Positions 9,154 to 17,678 of a stretch of 64,000 bases of DNA are shown piece by piece. The DNA is from Nitrosomonas sp. (GTDB lineage Bacteria; Pseudomonadota; Gammaproteobacteria; Burkholderiales; Nitrosomonadaceae), in assembly GCF_020852615.1 (NCBI RefSeq), contig NZ_JADZAJ010000024.1, positions 1 through 64,000 of the forward strand, read 5' to 3'. A program made the position numbers and the translations under genes. The stretch's first letter is position 1; every line of letters begins with the position of its first letter. Below the pieces are notes generated by a model. That model saw only the letters and a program-made list of their open reading frames with translations, searched no databases and was not told where the DNA came from.

Positions 9154-10638
9154 TTATTTGAATGCGCTGACAGCGACTTCTATATAGAAAAAATCCGTAC
9201 CGGCAGTGGTATCTCCCAGTTCCGCCAGCTGCCGGTTTTTTACGAATCCGCCGTTGAACCAGTGCGAATAGCCCAGTGTGGTACTGATATGGGGTGTCAG
9301 CTTGTAACGGGCACGAATATCGGCAGAATGTCCGAGAAAACCGCCGCTGCTGCCGCTGCGATCACGGTTGTATTGGCTGCTGTTGAGCAGGTTGTTGAAA
9401 CGATCAGTTTTACTGGCGAGCCAGAAGCCGTTATAGCCGCCATCAATTTGTAAATCCGGATGTGGCTGGAACTCTGCCTTTATTTTGGGTGCCTGGATGT
9501 TTTCCATGATGATGTTGTCATCAGCTGACCAGGGGCGTGCAAAACCGAAAAATCGTTCAAAGCGGTTGTTTGTGTTGTCATTTGGATTGCGGTCTCCGCT
9601 TGCGTAGCCATAAAAAACACTGATGCGCGGTTTCCAGGCGATTTGTCGAAAGGTATAGCCGAATTCGAGCAGATAGGCATGTGCCGATTTTTTCTGTCCG
9701 CCGTCGCGGCCAAACTGATAAATGGCACCAAGATCAAAATCCACTTCAGTGTCGGGCACAACACCGTAGGCCCGTATGGCGGGAGAGTGGATTTCACGTT
9801 TAATTCGGGTTCCACCATCGCCATCCTGCATTAATCCCATGTAATAGGGCTGCAGGGTGATTATTTTCGACCATTGGCGAAAATGTCCGATTACGCCGTA
9901 AAACCACTGGCCTTTGTCGCGCCGATCAAATTTGTCTGTCAGTCTTATGACCGGCTGCACGCCCCATGCATCCAGTTCCCAATCATTCGATTCCCGGCCG
10001 AAGGTAATGCGGAAACCTTCAAAATTATTGGTGGTGTTGCGCCACTGATTACTGGCCAGTAAGCGCCGATCCAGTGTTTCCCAGGCCATGCGGCCGGCCC
10101 GGATCCTGACAGGACGGTAATTGCCCGGGTCGTCACGCCCCAGCGCATCTCTGAAATAGAGTTCACCATAGGTCTGGATCAGTTCGAATTCATTCCAGTC
10201 GCGGTTATCTTTAGGGAATTTACCGTTATAGCGGCGTGCGTCTTCAAATTCGACAGCGAAACGCAGGGGATCCAGGATTTCTTTGATGCCCAGATAAGCC
10301 CGTGTCCGGAGTAAAACAGGGTCATCCGTGGTAATGCGAGAGCGCCGGATATCATTGTGACGATGTTCATAGCGTACGCGGTAATCCAGCCCGGCATCCA
10401 GCCAGTCAAGACTGCTGAAAGCACCGATCCCCGTTTTGGAGAGAGTACGCACATAACGGGGCGGGTCGGATTCCGGCTGAGTGCTGTAACTGCGGGCGGA
10501 CTGATAGAAATCTGGCGGTATCGTTTCCCGTACTGCCTGATTGCTCCCGGTTGCTGTGAAACTTTCTTTCGCGTAAATCATGCTGGTCTGTAACAGAAAT
10601 AGGATCAGGTAAAGCCATGCCTGTGTCGGGTGCTTCAT
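9154..10638 (-). CDS. Outer-membrane beta-barrel channel, alginate-export (AlgE-like) family; sulfate-operon porin candidate
   Basis: 494 aa with a signal peptide (MKHPTQAWLYLILFLLQTSMIYA) and an extended linker of about 45 residues. From LDWLDAGLDYRVRYEHRHND onward it has repeated amphipathic beta strands rich in aromatic and Arg residues (RVRYE, RTRAYLGI, IRAGRMAWE, LDAWGVQPV, YLLEFGYTFRQ) and ends in an aromatic-type barrel terminus (FFYIEVAVSAFK). This pattern fits the alginate-export/AlgE-type 18-strand family. It is the first gene of the sulfate operon, so I infer it lets sulfate or an organosulfur anion cross the outer membrane. Confidence 0.75.
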   Translation of the reverse strand: MKHPTQAWLYLILFLLQTSMIYAKESFTATGSNQAVRETIPPDFYQSARSYSTQPESDPPRYVRTLSKTGIGAFSSLDWLDAGLDYRVRYEHRHNDIRRSRITTDDPVLLRTRAYLGIKEILDPLRFAVEFEDARRYNGKFPKDNRDWNEFELIQTYGELYFRDALGRDDPGNYRPVRIRAGRMAWETLDRRLLASNQWRNTTNNFEGFRITFGRESNDWELDAWGVQPVIRLTDKFDRRDKGQWFYGVIGHFRQWSKIITLQPYYMGLMQDGDGGTRIKREIHSPAIRAYGVVPDTEVDFDLGAIYQFGRDGGQKKSAHAYLLEFGYTFRQIAWKPRISVFYGYASGDRNPNDNTNNRFERFFGFARPWSADDNIIMENIQAPKIKAEFQPHPDLQIDGGYNGFWLASKTDRFNNLLNSSQYNRDRSGSSGGFLGHSADIRARYKLTPHISTTLGYSHWFNGGFVKNRQLAELGDTTAGTDFFYIEVAVSAFK

Positions 10639-11148
10639 TGATATCCTCGTGCCGGAAAGAAGTTATCTGGGGATTCTCTGAAAAACGATCGGTGTGGACC
10701 ACTGCGTTAAAAACAGCCTCAAAATACTTGTTTATTATCTGTAAACTGCGTTCTGTTGCCTGTTTTTATCCGCTTTTTTCTTTGTGCCAGCTGTCTCGTT
10801 AACGTTTTTCAGAGAATCCCGGGTTTTCCCGGTCGGGTGATCGCAAGGTTTTCAGCAGTAATAAAATAAAGCGTGTTCCTGCTGTGATTGCTGTTTCAAT
10901 ATTGCCCGTGCGAATGCAGAGAAGATACCAACAATTATTTATCATTAAAAATAATAAATAATGATTTCTTTATTTATATTTTGTATATAAAGAAAATTAT
11001 CCGATGGTTTGCCGCGCTTTGCCTGCATTACCGGTTTTTATCTGTTTTTTCTCTGGATGGCGGTCCCACCAGCGTTTTTTGGAGGATTTCCGGCAAAATG
11101 AGACAATTCCGGTAACACGCCTTTATTTTTATCTCATTGCAAATAATT
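10639..11148. other. Intergenic region between the sulfate operon and nemA
   Basis: About 510 bp between divergent genes. The centre (10920-11000) is strongly A+T-rich and contains an inverted repeat TTTCTTTAT / ATAAAGAAA (about 10967-10997). Both promoters probably lie here. Short open frames exist but have no ribosome-binding site or coding character. No RNA gene recognised. Confidence 0.5.
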
Positions 11149-12282
11149 ATGGTTATGACACTTTTTGATCCATTTGATCTTTCCGGTCTGTCACTTGCCA
11201 ATCGTGTCGTCATGGCACCGCTTACCCGCAATCGCTCACCCGGGGCTGTTCCGCAACCCGCCACTGTGACCTATTACGCACAGCGTGCCAGTGCCGGACT
11301 GATTATTACGGAGGGGACGGCCATTTCTCCGCAAGGGCAGGGTTATGCAAATGTTCCGGGGCTTTACACCCGGGAGGCGCTGAATGGCTGGCGTGCTGTA
11401 ACTCAGGCTGTACATGCCGGAGGTGGCAGAATTGTCGTGCAGTTGTGGCATGTTGGCAGGGTTTCACATAACAGCCTTCAGCCAGATGGCCAGGCTCCGG
11501 TGGCACCATCCGCTATTCAGGCGCAGAGCAAGACTTATCTGATTGATGCCGGCGGTCAGGGTGGTTTTGTGCCGGTTTCACTGCCGCGCGCACTGGAAAT
11601 CAGCGAACTGCCCGGAATTGTTGAGGATTATCGTCGTGCTGCACGGGCAGCTATTACGGCCGGTTTTGATGGTGTCGAAATTCATGCTGCCAATGGCTAT
11701 CTGATCGATCAGTTTCTGCGTTCAAATTCCAACCGGCGCAGTGACGATTATGGAGGCAGCATTGAAAATCGCGCGCGATTCCTGTTTGAAGTGGTCAGAG
11801 CAGTTTCTGATGAAATCGGTGCGGTGCGTACCGGTATCCGATTATCGCCCGTCACCCCCGCCAACGATATGTTCGACCCGGAGCCCCAGCTGCTGTTTGA
11901 ATATGTGGTACGCGGCCTCGCAAGAGATGCGCTGTCCTACATTCATGTTATTGAAGGTGCCACTGGTGGCGCGCGTGATTATCAGCAGGGGAGTGCGCCA
12001 TTCGACTATGCTGCCTTGAAGCAGGCTTACCGTGATGCCGGTGGCAAGGCTGCCTGGATGCTCAATAATGGCTACGATCCTGTGCGTGCCCGGCAAACAA
12101 TCGAAACCGGTCAGGCAGATCTTGTTTCCTTTGGTCGCCTGTTTATCAGCAATCCGGATCTGGTTGAACGGTTGCGACTGAATGCACTGCTGACAGAACC
12201 TGACAGCAGCACCTTTTATGGTGGCGGTGAGCATGGTTATATCGATTATCCTTTCCTGCACTCCTCGAATAAACCGTTATAA
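11149..12282 (+). CDS. nemA: Old-yellow-enzyme family flavin oxidoreductase, NemA-like (alkene reductase)
   Basis: About 378 aa FMN-dependent TIM barrel. Family marks: APLTRNRS at the N-terminus, QLWHVGR, the substrate-binding HxxN pair in GVEIHAANGYLIDQFLR, SNRRSDDYGGSIENRARF, and the FMN phosphate site SFGRLFISNPDL. NemA-type enzymes reduce electrophilic alkenes, N-ethylmaleimide and nitrate esters with NADPH. ATG 11149 and ATG 11155 are both possible; neither has a strong Shine-Dalgarno. Monocistronic, just upstream of the rpoH control region. Confidence 0.9.
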   Translation: MVMTLFDPFDLSGLSLANRVVMAPLTRNRSPGAVPQPATVTYYAQRASAGLIITEGTAISPQGQGYANVPGLYTREALNGWRAVTQAVHAGGGRIVVQLWHVGRVSHNSLQPDGQAPVAPSAIQAQSKTYLIDAGGQGGFVPVSLPRALEISELPGIVEDYRRAARAAITAGFDGVEIHAANGYLIDQFLRSNSNRRSDDYGGSIENRARFLFEVVRAVSDEIGAVRTGIRLSPVTPANDMFDPEPQLLFEYVVRGLARDALSYIHVIEGATGGARDYQQGSAPFDYAALKQAYRDAGGKAAWMLNNGYDPVRARQTIETGQADLVSFGRLFISNPDLVERLRLNALLTEPDSSTFYGGGEHGYIDYPFLHSSNKPL

Positions 12283-12296
12283 CAATGCTAATCGTG

Positions 12297-12323
12297 TTAG
12301 CACTCATGAACTATGAGTGCTAA
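12297..12323 (+). promoter_or_regulatory. CIRCE element (HrcA operator) upstream of rpoH
   Basis: TTAGCACTC, nine bases, GAGTGCTAA: an exact match to the CIRCE consensus, within an 11-bp perfect inverted repeat. It lies 15 nt after the nemA stop and 75 nt before the rpoH ATG, so HrcA would repress rpoH (and release it on heat shock). Confidence 0.93.
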
Positions 12324-12398
12324 AGTATGTCTATTACGCTTAATTACATGGAGTCCGTTTGACCTGGGGCTCATTCTGAATAATTAAAGGAGACAACC

Positions 12399-13241
12399 AT
12401 GAGTGAGGTTATGACTTTGCCGGTGATAACAGGTGGAGATCTGGATGGTTATATCCGTGCAGCCGGCAGTTTCCCCATCTTATCCCGGGAAGAGGAGATT
12501 TCTCTGACTAAACGCATGCGGGAAGAGGGTGACATCAGTGCTGCGCACCAGCTGGTACTGTCCCATTTGCGTGTGGTAGTGACTGTTGCACGTGGCTATC
12601 TGGGATATGGGCTGCCGCATGCTGATCTGATTCAGGAAGGCAATATCGGCCTGATGAAGGCTGTCAGACGGTTTGATCCTGAACGGGGTGTCCGGCTGAT
12701 TTCCTTTGCAATTCACTGGATCAGGGCGGAAATTCATGAATTCATTATGCGTAACTGGCGGCTGGTCAAGATTGCCACGACCAAACAGCAGAGAAAGCTT
12801 TTTTTCAATCTGCGCAGTATGAAGAAAGGACTGGATACAATGAGCCAGGCTGAAGTGGCTTCGATGGCAGAACAGCTGGGTGTCAAGGCTGCAGAAGTTG
12901 TCGAAATGGAAACACGTTTCAGCGGGCGGGATATTTCACTGGAACCGGTAACAGACAGTGATGAAGATGATTTCAGTCCGATCGCGTACCTGACTGATGG
13001 ATCGGATCCATCCCGGGAACTGGAAAAAGAGCAACTGGAGCAGCTGACACATGCCAGACTGAAGCATTCACTGGATGGCCTGGACGAACGCAGCCGCCGT
13101 ATTATCGAAGCTCGCTGGCTGCAGGAAGATAAAGCGGCTACGTTGCATGAACTGGCGGATGAGCTGGGTGTTTCGGCTGAGCGAGTGCGCCAGATTGAAG
13201 CCAAGGCGATGAAGAAAATGCGGGCGGAGATAGCGGTGTAA
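12399..13241 (+). CDS. rpoH: RNA polymerase heat-shock sigma factor RpoH (sigma-32)
   Basis: 280 aa. Region 2 is intact (SHLRVVVTVARGYLGYGLPHADLIQEGNIGLMKAVRRFDP, then RLISFAIHWIRAEIHEFIMRNWRLVKIATTK), followed by the RpoH box QRKLFFNLR at about residue 131, which distinguishes sigma-32 from other sigma factors. Region 4 ends in the helix-turn-helix TLHELADELGVSAERVRQIEAKAM. It directs RNA polymerase to chaperone and protease promoters. Start ATG 12399 has a strong AAAGGAGA. A CIRCE site upstream and a hairpin downstream suggest a single-gene unit controlled by HrcA. Confidence 0.97.
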   Translation: MSEVMTLPVITGGDLDGYIRAAGSFPILSREEEISLTKRMREEGDISAAHQLVLSHLRVVVTVARGYLGYGLPHADLIQEGNIGLMKAVRRFDPERGVRLISFAIHWIRAEIHEFIMRNWRLVKIATTKQQRKLFFNLRSMKKGLDTMSQAEVASMAEQLGVKAAEVVEMETRFSGRDISLEPVTDSDEDDFSPIAYLTDGSDPSRELEKEQLEQLTHARLKHSLDGLDERSRRIIEARWLQEDKAATLHELADELGVSAERVRQIEAKAMKKMRAEIAV

Positions 13242-13263
13242 TCATTGCAGGAACTGTTCTCAG

Positions 13264-13305
13264 ACTGGCGGCCGTGTAATGCGGCCGTCAGTATTTCAAG
13301 TTTTT
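13264..13305 (+). terminator. Rho-independent terminator after rpoH (possibly bidirectional)
   Basis: An 11-bp stem ACTGGCGGCCG / CGGCCGTCAGT with one G-U pair and a 7-nt loop, followed by a T-rich run (TTTCAAGTTTTT). It lies between the convergent rpoH and glutamine amidotransferase genes. Confidence 0.75.
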
Positions 13306-14014
13306 AAGTCTTCAAAGCGGTAATCCATTTCCTGTACAGACGGTCTGCAACTGATTGCAGTGCAGCAATGCGGTTGTTCAGGCTGGCCTGAATTTCTTCC
13401 GATGTGGCCACTGCGGGACCCCCCTGGTTTTGCAAGAGCTCGGCAGCATTTGCCTCGCACCATATTTCCACCATTTCACAAGTCATTTCAATATGGCATT
13501 GCAGGCCCAGATGTATTCCCTGCGCAAAAGCCTGATTGGGGCAGTAGGGGCTGGATAACAGCCGGGCTGCTTTTTCCGGGATGCTGAAAGTTTCTCCGTG
13601 CCAGTGAAAGGCTTCAAATTCCGTGAGGTCGCTGCCAAACCACGCATGGGCAACAGGCGAATTTTCTATATTGACCTGTCCCCATCCCAGTTCCCTGACC
13701 GGGTTGCCAGTGACTGTGCCACCCAGGGCGACTGATAACAGCTGCCCTCCCAGACAATGGCCCAGAACCGGAATATCGGCTGCCACCGCCCGTCTGATGA
13801 GCAATTTCACCTGGCTGATCCAGGGTAAATCGTCGTTTACACTCATGGGCCCTCCCATCAGTACCAGGCCACTGTAACTGTCCGGATTTTCCGGGGGAGA
13901 TGCCCCTTCATCCAGGCAGATAAGCTGGCCGGGAATGTGATGGTGGTGGAGAAATGTGGCAAAATAGCCGGGCCCTTCGATCGGGAAAAACCTGAGAATT
14001 GCGACGGGTTTCAT
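13304..14014 (-). CDS. Class I glutamine amidotransferase-like protein (GuaA-N/YfeJ type)
   Basis: 236 aa standalone class I GATase domain: GLVLMGGPMSVND, nucleophile elbow GHCLGGQLL (Cys near residue 86), and the catalytic His/Glu pair in CHIEMT. Proteins of this kind resemble the amidotransferase half of GMP synthase but lack a synthetase; substrates include gamma-glutamyl compounds in some relatives. The frame extends upstream to 14212, but ATG 14014 (MKPVAILRFFPIEGPG) has AGGAAGGA about 9 nt upstream and starts exactly at the fold, so the extension is rejected. Convergent with rpoH. Confidence 0.85.
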   Translation of the reverse strand: MKPVAILRFFPIEGPGYFATFLHHHHIPGQLICLDEGASPPENPDSYSGLVLMGGPMSVNDDLPWISQVKLLIRRAVAADIPVLGHCLGGQLLSVALGGTVTGNPVRELGWGQVNIENSPVAHAWFGSDLTEFEAFHWHGETFSIPEKAARLLSSPYCPNQAFAQGIHLGLQCHIEMTCEMVEIWCEANAAELLQNQGGPAVATSEEIQASLNNRIAALQSVADRLYRKWITALKT

Positions 14015-14247
14015 CGATAATATCCTTCCTGGAATAAGTGAACAGATTTCACTGCCCCCTTTCGGGTCTGCCGAATTGTTCAGTAGAACGTGGATTGTAC
14101 GGCTTTCCGGTTTTTTACGGGAACGAGGTTGTATTACGATATGCCGGAATGAAATGACAGTCTGCTTCGCCGGTAAATGGCGAATTTTCCGGATTGACGC
14201 CTGGAAGGGCACTCCGTTTTTATTTCTCCTGCTTTGGTATCAAAATA

Positions 14248-15642
14248 GTGAAGGCATTAAAAAACCACGATTTCAATGATCTGGTTCGGCTGGAACAGCT
14301 GCGACATATCGAAACCGGACAGCCGCAGGCGCTTTCCTATGCGGGTATTGCGAGTATGGAAGCGTATCCGGCTTCAGGTTTCAGCTACCCGGCTTTTCTG
14401 GAAAGGCTGCTGGATCGCGCTCACCATCTGATTCATGATAATCACCTGGATGAAGTGCTCCGGCAGCCGGGGAAGCTGTTTGTGCGAACCGGCAGAGTTA
14501 TCCTGCTGCTGGCGGCCATTCTCGGGGGGCTGGCTGCAGCTCATGCAACGGGCGAATCTTCCACATTGAATATTTACTGGCTGCTGGTTGTTCTGCTCGG
14601 GTTCAATTTCCTGTCAATGTTGCTGTGGTGTATCGGGATTTCCCTAAATATCCAGGGCTTGAGTTCAGGTATTGCGGCGCAACTGGTCTGCTGGCTGCCT
14701 TTTTATTTCAGGAAAAAGGAAACGGATTCTGTCAGCACCCTTGCCGCGCGTGCCTGGTGGGAAACCTGTCTGTCCGGCAGGGCGGGCAGGTGGCGGATCA
14801 GTGTGCTGACCCACCAGTTCTGGCTGGTTTATCTGCTGACCGGCATGGGTGTATTAATCCTGCTGATGCTGGCAAAGCAGTATGATTTTGTTTGGGGGAC
14901 GACACTGCTGCCGGAGAACAGCCTGCCGGAACTGACCCGTTTGCTGGGGGTGCCAATGCAGCATATTGGCCTGATTGTGCCGGACAGCGGGCAGATTGTG
15001 GCCAGCCGGATCGGTGCAGGTGTGCAGGATTCAGCCATCCGAAGTGCCTGGGCCGGGTTTCTGGTGGGGGCACTGGTTGTCTATGGATTATTACCCCGGC
15101 TGATCCTGATCCTGTTGTCTTTCTGTATGCTGAAGCTGTCGGAGTACCGCTACAAACTGGATTTGTATCTGCCTTACTATGTCACGCTGCGACAGAGCCT
15201 GATAGCTAAAGAATTTGTAACCAGTGTGATCGACCGGGATCCGGGCATGGGAAAGGAACAGCCGGCGCTGGCCGCCCGCAGTGAACATAACCGCCCTTTC
15301 CCTGCAGATGCGCTGGTGATCGGTATTGAGCTGGATAATCATGCTGCCTGGCCGGAAGGGGTGGTGTGCCAGGAAAATGTGGCAGATCAGAAAACATTTA
15401 TCCGTGTTTCAGATACGCTTAAAAAATCCAGGCATGCATTGCTTATTGGCGTGGCGGCACACCGGCTGCCTGATCGCGGGGTGCAGCGAATGATAAGCGA
15501 ACTGGCAACACTGGCTTCCGGCCAGGTCTGGCTGATGCTGCTGCCAGGCAGTTCTGCGATCCCGGTTGCGGAATCACGCAAACAGGCCTGGTACCGTCTG
15601 GCACAGACTTGTGCGATTCCGGCCGAACATGTCCTTTCCTGA
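14248..15642 (+). CDS. DUF2868 family inner-membrane protein
   Basis: About 464 aa. Four to five hydrophobic segments are visible: VILLLAAILGGLAAA, IYWLLVVLLGFNFLSMLLW, FWLVYLLTGMGVLILLML and GFLVGALVVYGLLPRLILILLSF, with a soluble C-terminal third. This arrangement and the partnership with the next gene fit DUF2868, a family of unknown function. Its stop overlaps the next start (TGATG), so the two are translationally coupled. The start is uncertain: GTG 14248 gives VKALKNHDFNDLVRLEQLRHIE; a TTG at 14194 is the outer limit and no good Shine-Dalgarno is seen. Confidence 0.75.
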   Translation: MKALKNHDFNDLVRLEQLRHIETGQPQALSYAGIASMEAYPASGFSYPAFLERLLDRAHHLIHDNHLDEVLRQPGKLFVRTGRVILLLAAILGGLAAAHATGESSTLNIYWLLVVLLGFNFLSMLLWCIGISLNIQGLSSGIAAQLVCWLPFYFRKKETDSVSTLAARAWWETCLSGRAGRWRISVLTHQFWLVYLLTGMGVLILLMLAKQYDFVWGTTLLPENSLPELTRLLGVPMQHIGLIVPDSGQIVASRIGAGVQDSAIRSAWAGFLVGALVVYGLLPRLILILLSFCMLKLSEYRYKLDLYLPYYVTLRQSLIAKEFVTSVIDRDPGMGKEQPALAARSEHNRPFPADALVIGIELDNHAAWPEGVVCQENVADQKTFIRVSDTLKKSRHALLIGVAAHRLPDRGVQRMISELATLASGQVWLMLLPGSSAIPVAESRKQAWYRLAQTCAIPAEHVLS

Positions 15643-17096
15643 TGACCATACATTCTGAAATGAAATCTGCCGGTACAGCGCCGGCACAGGGAACACCCCT
15701 GCTGGAGATAGCGGTTGTCGGCCATACCAATACCGGAAAGACGTCGCTGATTCGCACCCTGCTGCGCAGTACCCGTTTTGGCAGAGTTGAAGATGCTGCC
15801 GGGACAACCCGGCATGTTGAACGGGCGACTATTTTTGCCGGTAGTGAAGCGGTGCTGAATTTGCACGACACACCCGGAATCGAAGATGTCTATGCGCTGC
15901 AGGACAGGCTGCATGTGACTGCTGCCCGCAACAAACGCCTGACACCGGTTGAGCTGCTGGAAAAATTTGTGGCTGCAACACCACTTAATGATTCGCTGGA
16001 ACAGGAAGCCAAAGTTATCCGGCAGGTATTGCGCAGCGATGTGCTGCTATATGTAATCGATGTGCGTGAACCGGTACTGGAAAAATATCTCATTGAAATC
16101 GAGACACTTGGCAAGGCGATGAAGCCCATGATCCCGGTCTTCAACTTTACCGCATCGCATCGGGCAGAACTGGATCTGTGGAGAAAAAAGCTGGCAGCGT
16201 TCAACATTTATGCCTCGCTTGAGCTGGATACCGTGGCATTTGCTTTTGAAGCAGAGAAACGCCTGTACCAGAAAATACAAAGCCTGCTGGAAGATCACTA
16301 CACCCGCCTGCAGCGTCTGATCGACCATCGTGCCAGAGTCTGGAACCAGCTTTGTATGTCGGCTGCCCGGCGGATTGCAGGGTTAATCATCACTGCAGCA
16401 TGCTACCGCGAGCATACGGGGCAGACTGGAAATACGGGAGGGGATACGCGGGATTTAGCGGAGGCTTCCTCTGCTGCAGCCAGGCTGCAGGATTTTGTTC
16501 GCCAGGCAGAGCAGCATTGTCTGGCTGATTTGCTGAAAATGTTCAATTTCACAGATAACGATATCGAACTGCAAAAAATACCGGTACAAAACGGTTACTG
16601 GCAGCTTGATCTGTTTGCACCCGGTGTGCTGAAAGCCTATGGTCTGGATGTTGGCAGTGCTGCTCTTAAAGGTGCTGCTGCCGGAGCGGGAATTGATCTG
16701 ATGGTGGGGGGATTGAGCCTGGGGGCAGCCAGTATCCTGGGCGCCCTTGCCGGAACCGGCTGGTCTACCTTCAAGCGTTATGGCAGGGAAATCCAGGCAA
16801 AAATCAAAGGTACCCGCTGGTTATGCGCGGATGACACTACTCTGCAATTATTGTACCTGCGCCAGCATCAGCTGCTGGACAAACTGATGAACCGGGGACA
16901 CGCCGCCTGTCATACCGATCAGGTGGGGCAGCCGCCGGAGCGTGGCGAGCTGCCGGAAGACTGGCAGCAGATTATTGATATGCTCAGGCAGAACCCGGCG
17001 TGGGGCGGATCATCAGCGCTTCACGATCACGATGCCCGGTATGGCTCAATCGAAAAAAGGCTGACGGATGCTTTGCTGAAGAGCCCGGCACTTTAG
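15642..17096 (+). CDS. DUF3482 family membrane-associated GTPase
   Basis: 484 aa. The N-terminal domain is an Era/HSR1-type GTPase: G1 GHTNTGKTS near residue 28, G2/switch AAGTTRHVE, G3 LHDTPGIED. A helical middle part and a C-terminal region with a glycine-rich hydrophobic stretch (GAAAGAGIDLMVGGLSLGAASILGALAG) suggest membrane insertion. The G4 motif is not a clear NKxD (the region reads VFNFTAS). DUF2868-DUF3482 pairs recur in proteobacteria with no established function. Start ATG 15642 overlaps the upstream stop. Confidence 0.8.
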   Translation: MTIHSEMKSAGTAPAQGTPLLEIAVVGHTNTGKTSLIRTLLRSTRFGRVEDAAGTTRHVERATIFAGSEAVLNLHDTPGIEDVYALQDRLHVTAARNKRLTPVELLEKFVAATPLNDSLEQEAKVIRQVLRSDVLLYVIDVREPVLEKYLIEIETLGKAMKPMIPVFNFTASHRAELDLWRKKLAAFNIYASLELDTVAFAFEAEKRLYQKIQSLLEDHYTRLQRLIDHRARVWNQLCMSAARRIAGLIITAACYREHTGQTGNTGGDTRDLAEASSAAARLQDFVRQAEQHCLADLLKMFNFTDNDIELQKIPVQNGYWQLDLFAPGVLKAYGLDVGSAALKGAAAGAGIDLMVGGLSLGAASILGALAGTGWSTFKRYGREIQAKIKGTRWLCADDTTLQLLYLRQHQLLDKLMNRGHAACHTDQVGQPPERGELPEDWQQIIDMLRQNPAWGGSSALHDHDARYGSIEKRLTDALLKSPAL

Positions 17097-17519
17097 GTTC
17101 CGGCTGTAATCAGCCAGCCCTGAGCCTGCCGTCCAGGCATGCCGCGTGCCCCGGGGTGAAAGATATATTTGCAGGAAAGTCGTCCACAGCATGCATCCCA
17201 TGCCATACCGTGCCATGCGAGAAAAGTTATCCCCGCCTTTTCCGAAAAATTATCACTGTACTGCTAACCAGGCACCCTGTCTGGTCGTTATCCAATCCCG
17301 GTTAACAAAATCCCTGCACTGATCAGGTGCGCCTGCAGTACCGAAATTTCTTTCGTTGTGTGAGTAATACGGGTGGTGTTTACCGAAATCAGCTTCGCCT
17401 GATCTGGAATCACGTAACCAGTCCACATAGCAGTCTGCACATCATCGCGCTGTAATAATATTGTTATTATTCAATCTGTTATATTCATTTTTTACTGAAT
17501 TTCCCGGTATTTTTAGTTT
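17097..17519. promoter_or_regulatory. Upstream region of the accessory cassette with candidate activator sites
   Basis: No gene in about 420 bp. TACCGAAAT occurs twice, at 17339-17347 and 17381-17389, 42 bp apart (about four helical turns), and GATCAGG (17321-17327) is mirrored by CCTGATC (about 17398-17405). These lie roughly 120-200 bp before the sigma-54 promoter, where enhancer-binding proteins usually bind. An A+T-rich palindromic stretch (TAATAATATTGTTATTA, near 17453) lies closer in and could bind IHF or an activator. Confidence 0.4.
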
Positions 17520-17536
17520 TTGGCATGTTGCTTGCT
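17520..17536 (+). promoter_or_regulatory. Sigma-54 (RpoN) -24/-12 promoter
   Basis: TTGGCATGTTGCTTGC: GG at 17522-17523 and GC at 17534-17535 with exactly 10 bp between, matching the TTGGCACG-N4-TTGC consensus with one substitution. It predicts transcription start near 17547 and a leader of about 130 nt before the first gene. A sigma-54 activator gene closes the same cassette. Confidence 0.8.
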
Positions 17537-17678
17537 TCTATCTGATGTGAAGGCAGCCGGATTAAACAGGTTGACCCTGCGAGAGCGGAATCCTGAACTC
17601 GTTAACGTATGTCTGCATGGCTGATATGAGTCATCAGACAAGGTTTTTGGGGAAATTAAAACATTGGAGGGCCAGATC

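Noticed and set aside
10888-11115. 75-codon frame in the A+T-rich gap before nemA
   Set aside because: No ribosome-binding site and no coding character; it arises from low-complexity sequence.
12734-13204. 156-codon serine-rich frame opposite rpoH
   Set aside because: Composition is that of an antisense frame and rpoH is unmistakable on the plus strand.
14015-14212. N-terminal extension of the glutamine amidotransferase frame
   Set aside because: A good ribosome-binding site and the start of the conserved fold coincide at 14014; the upstream part is not family-like.
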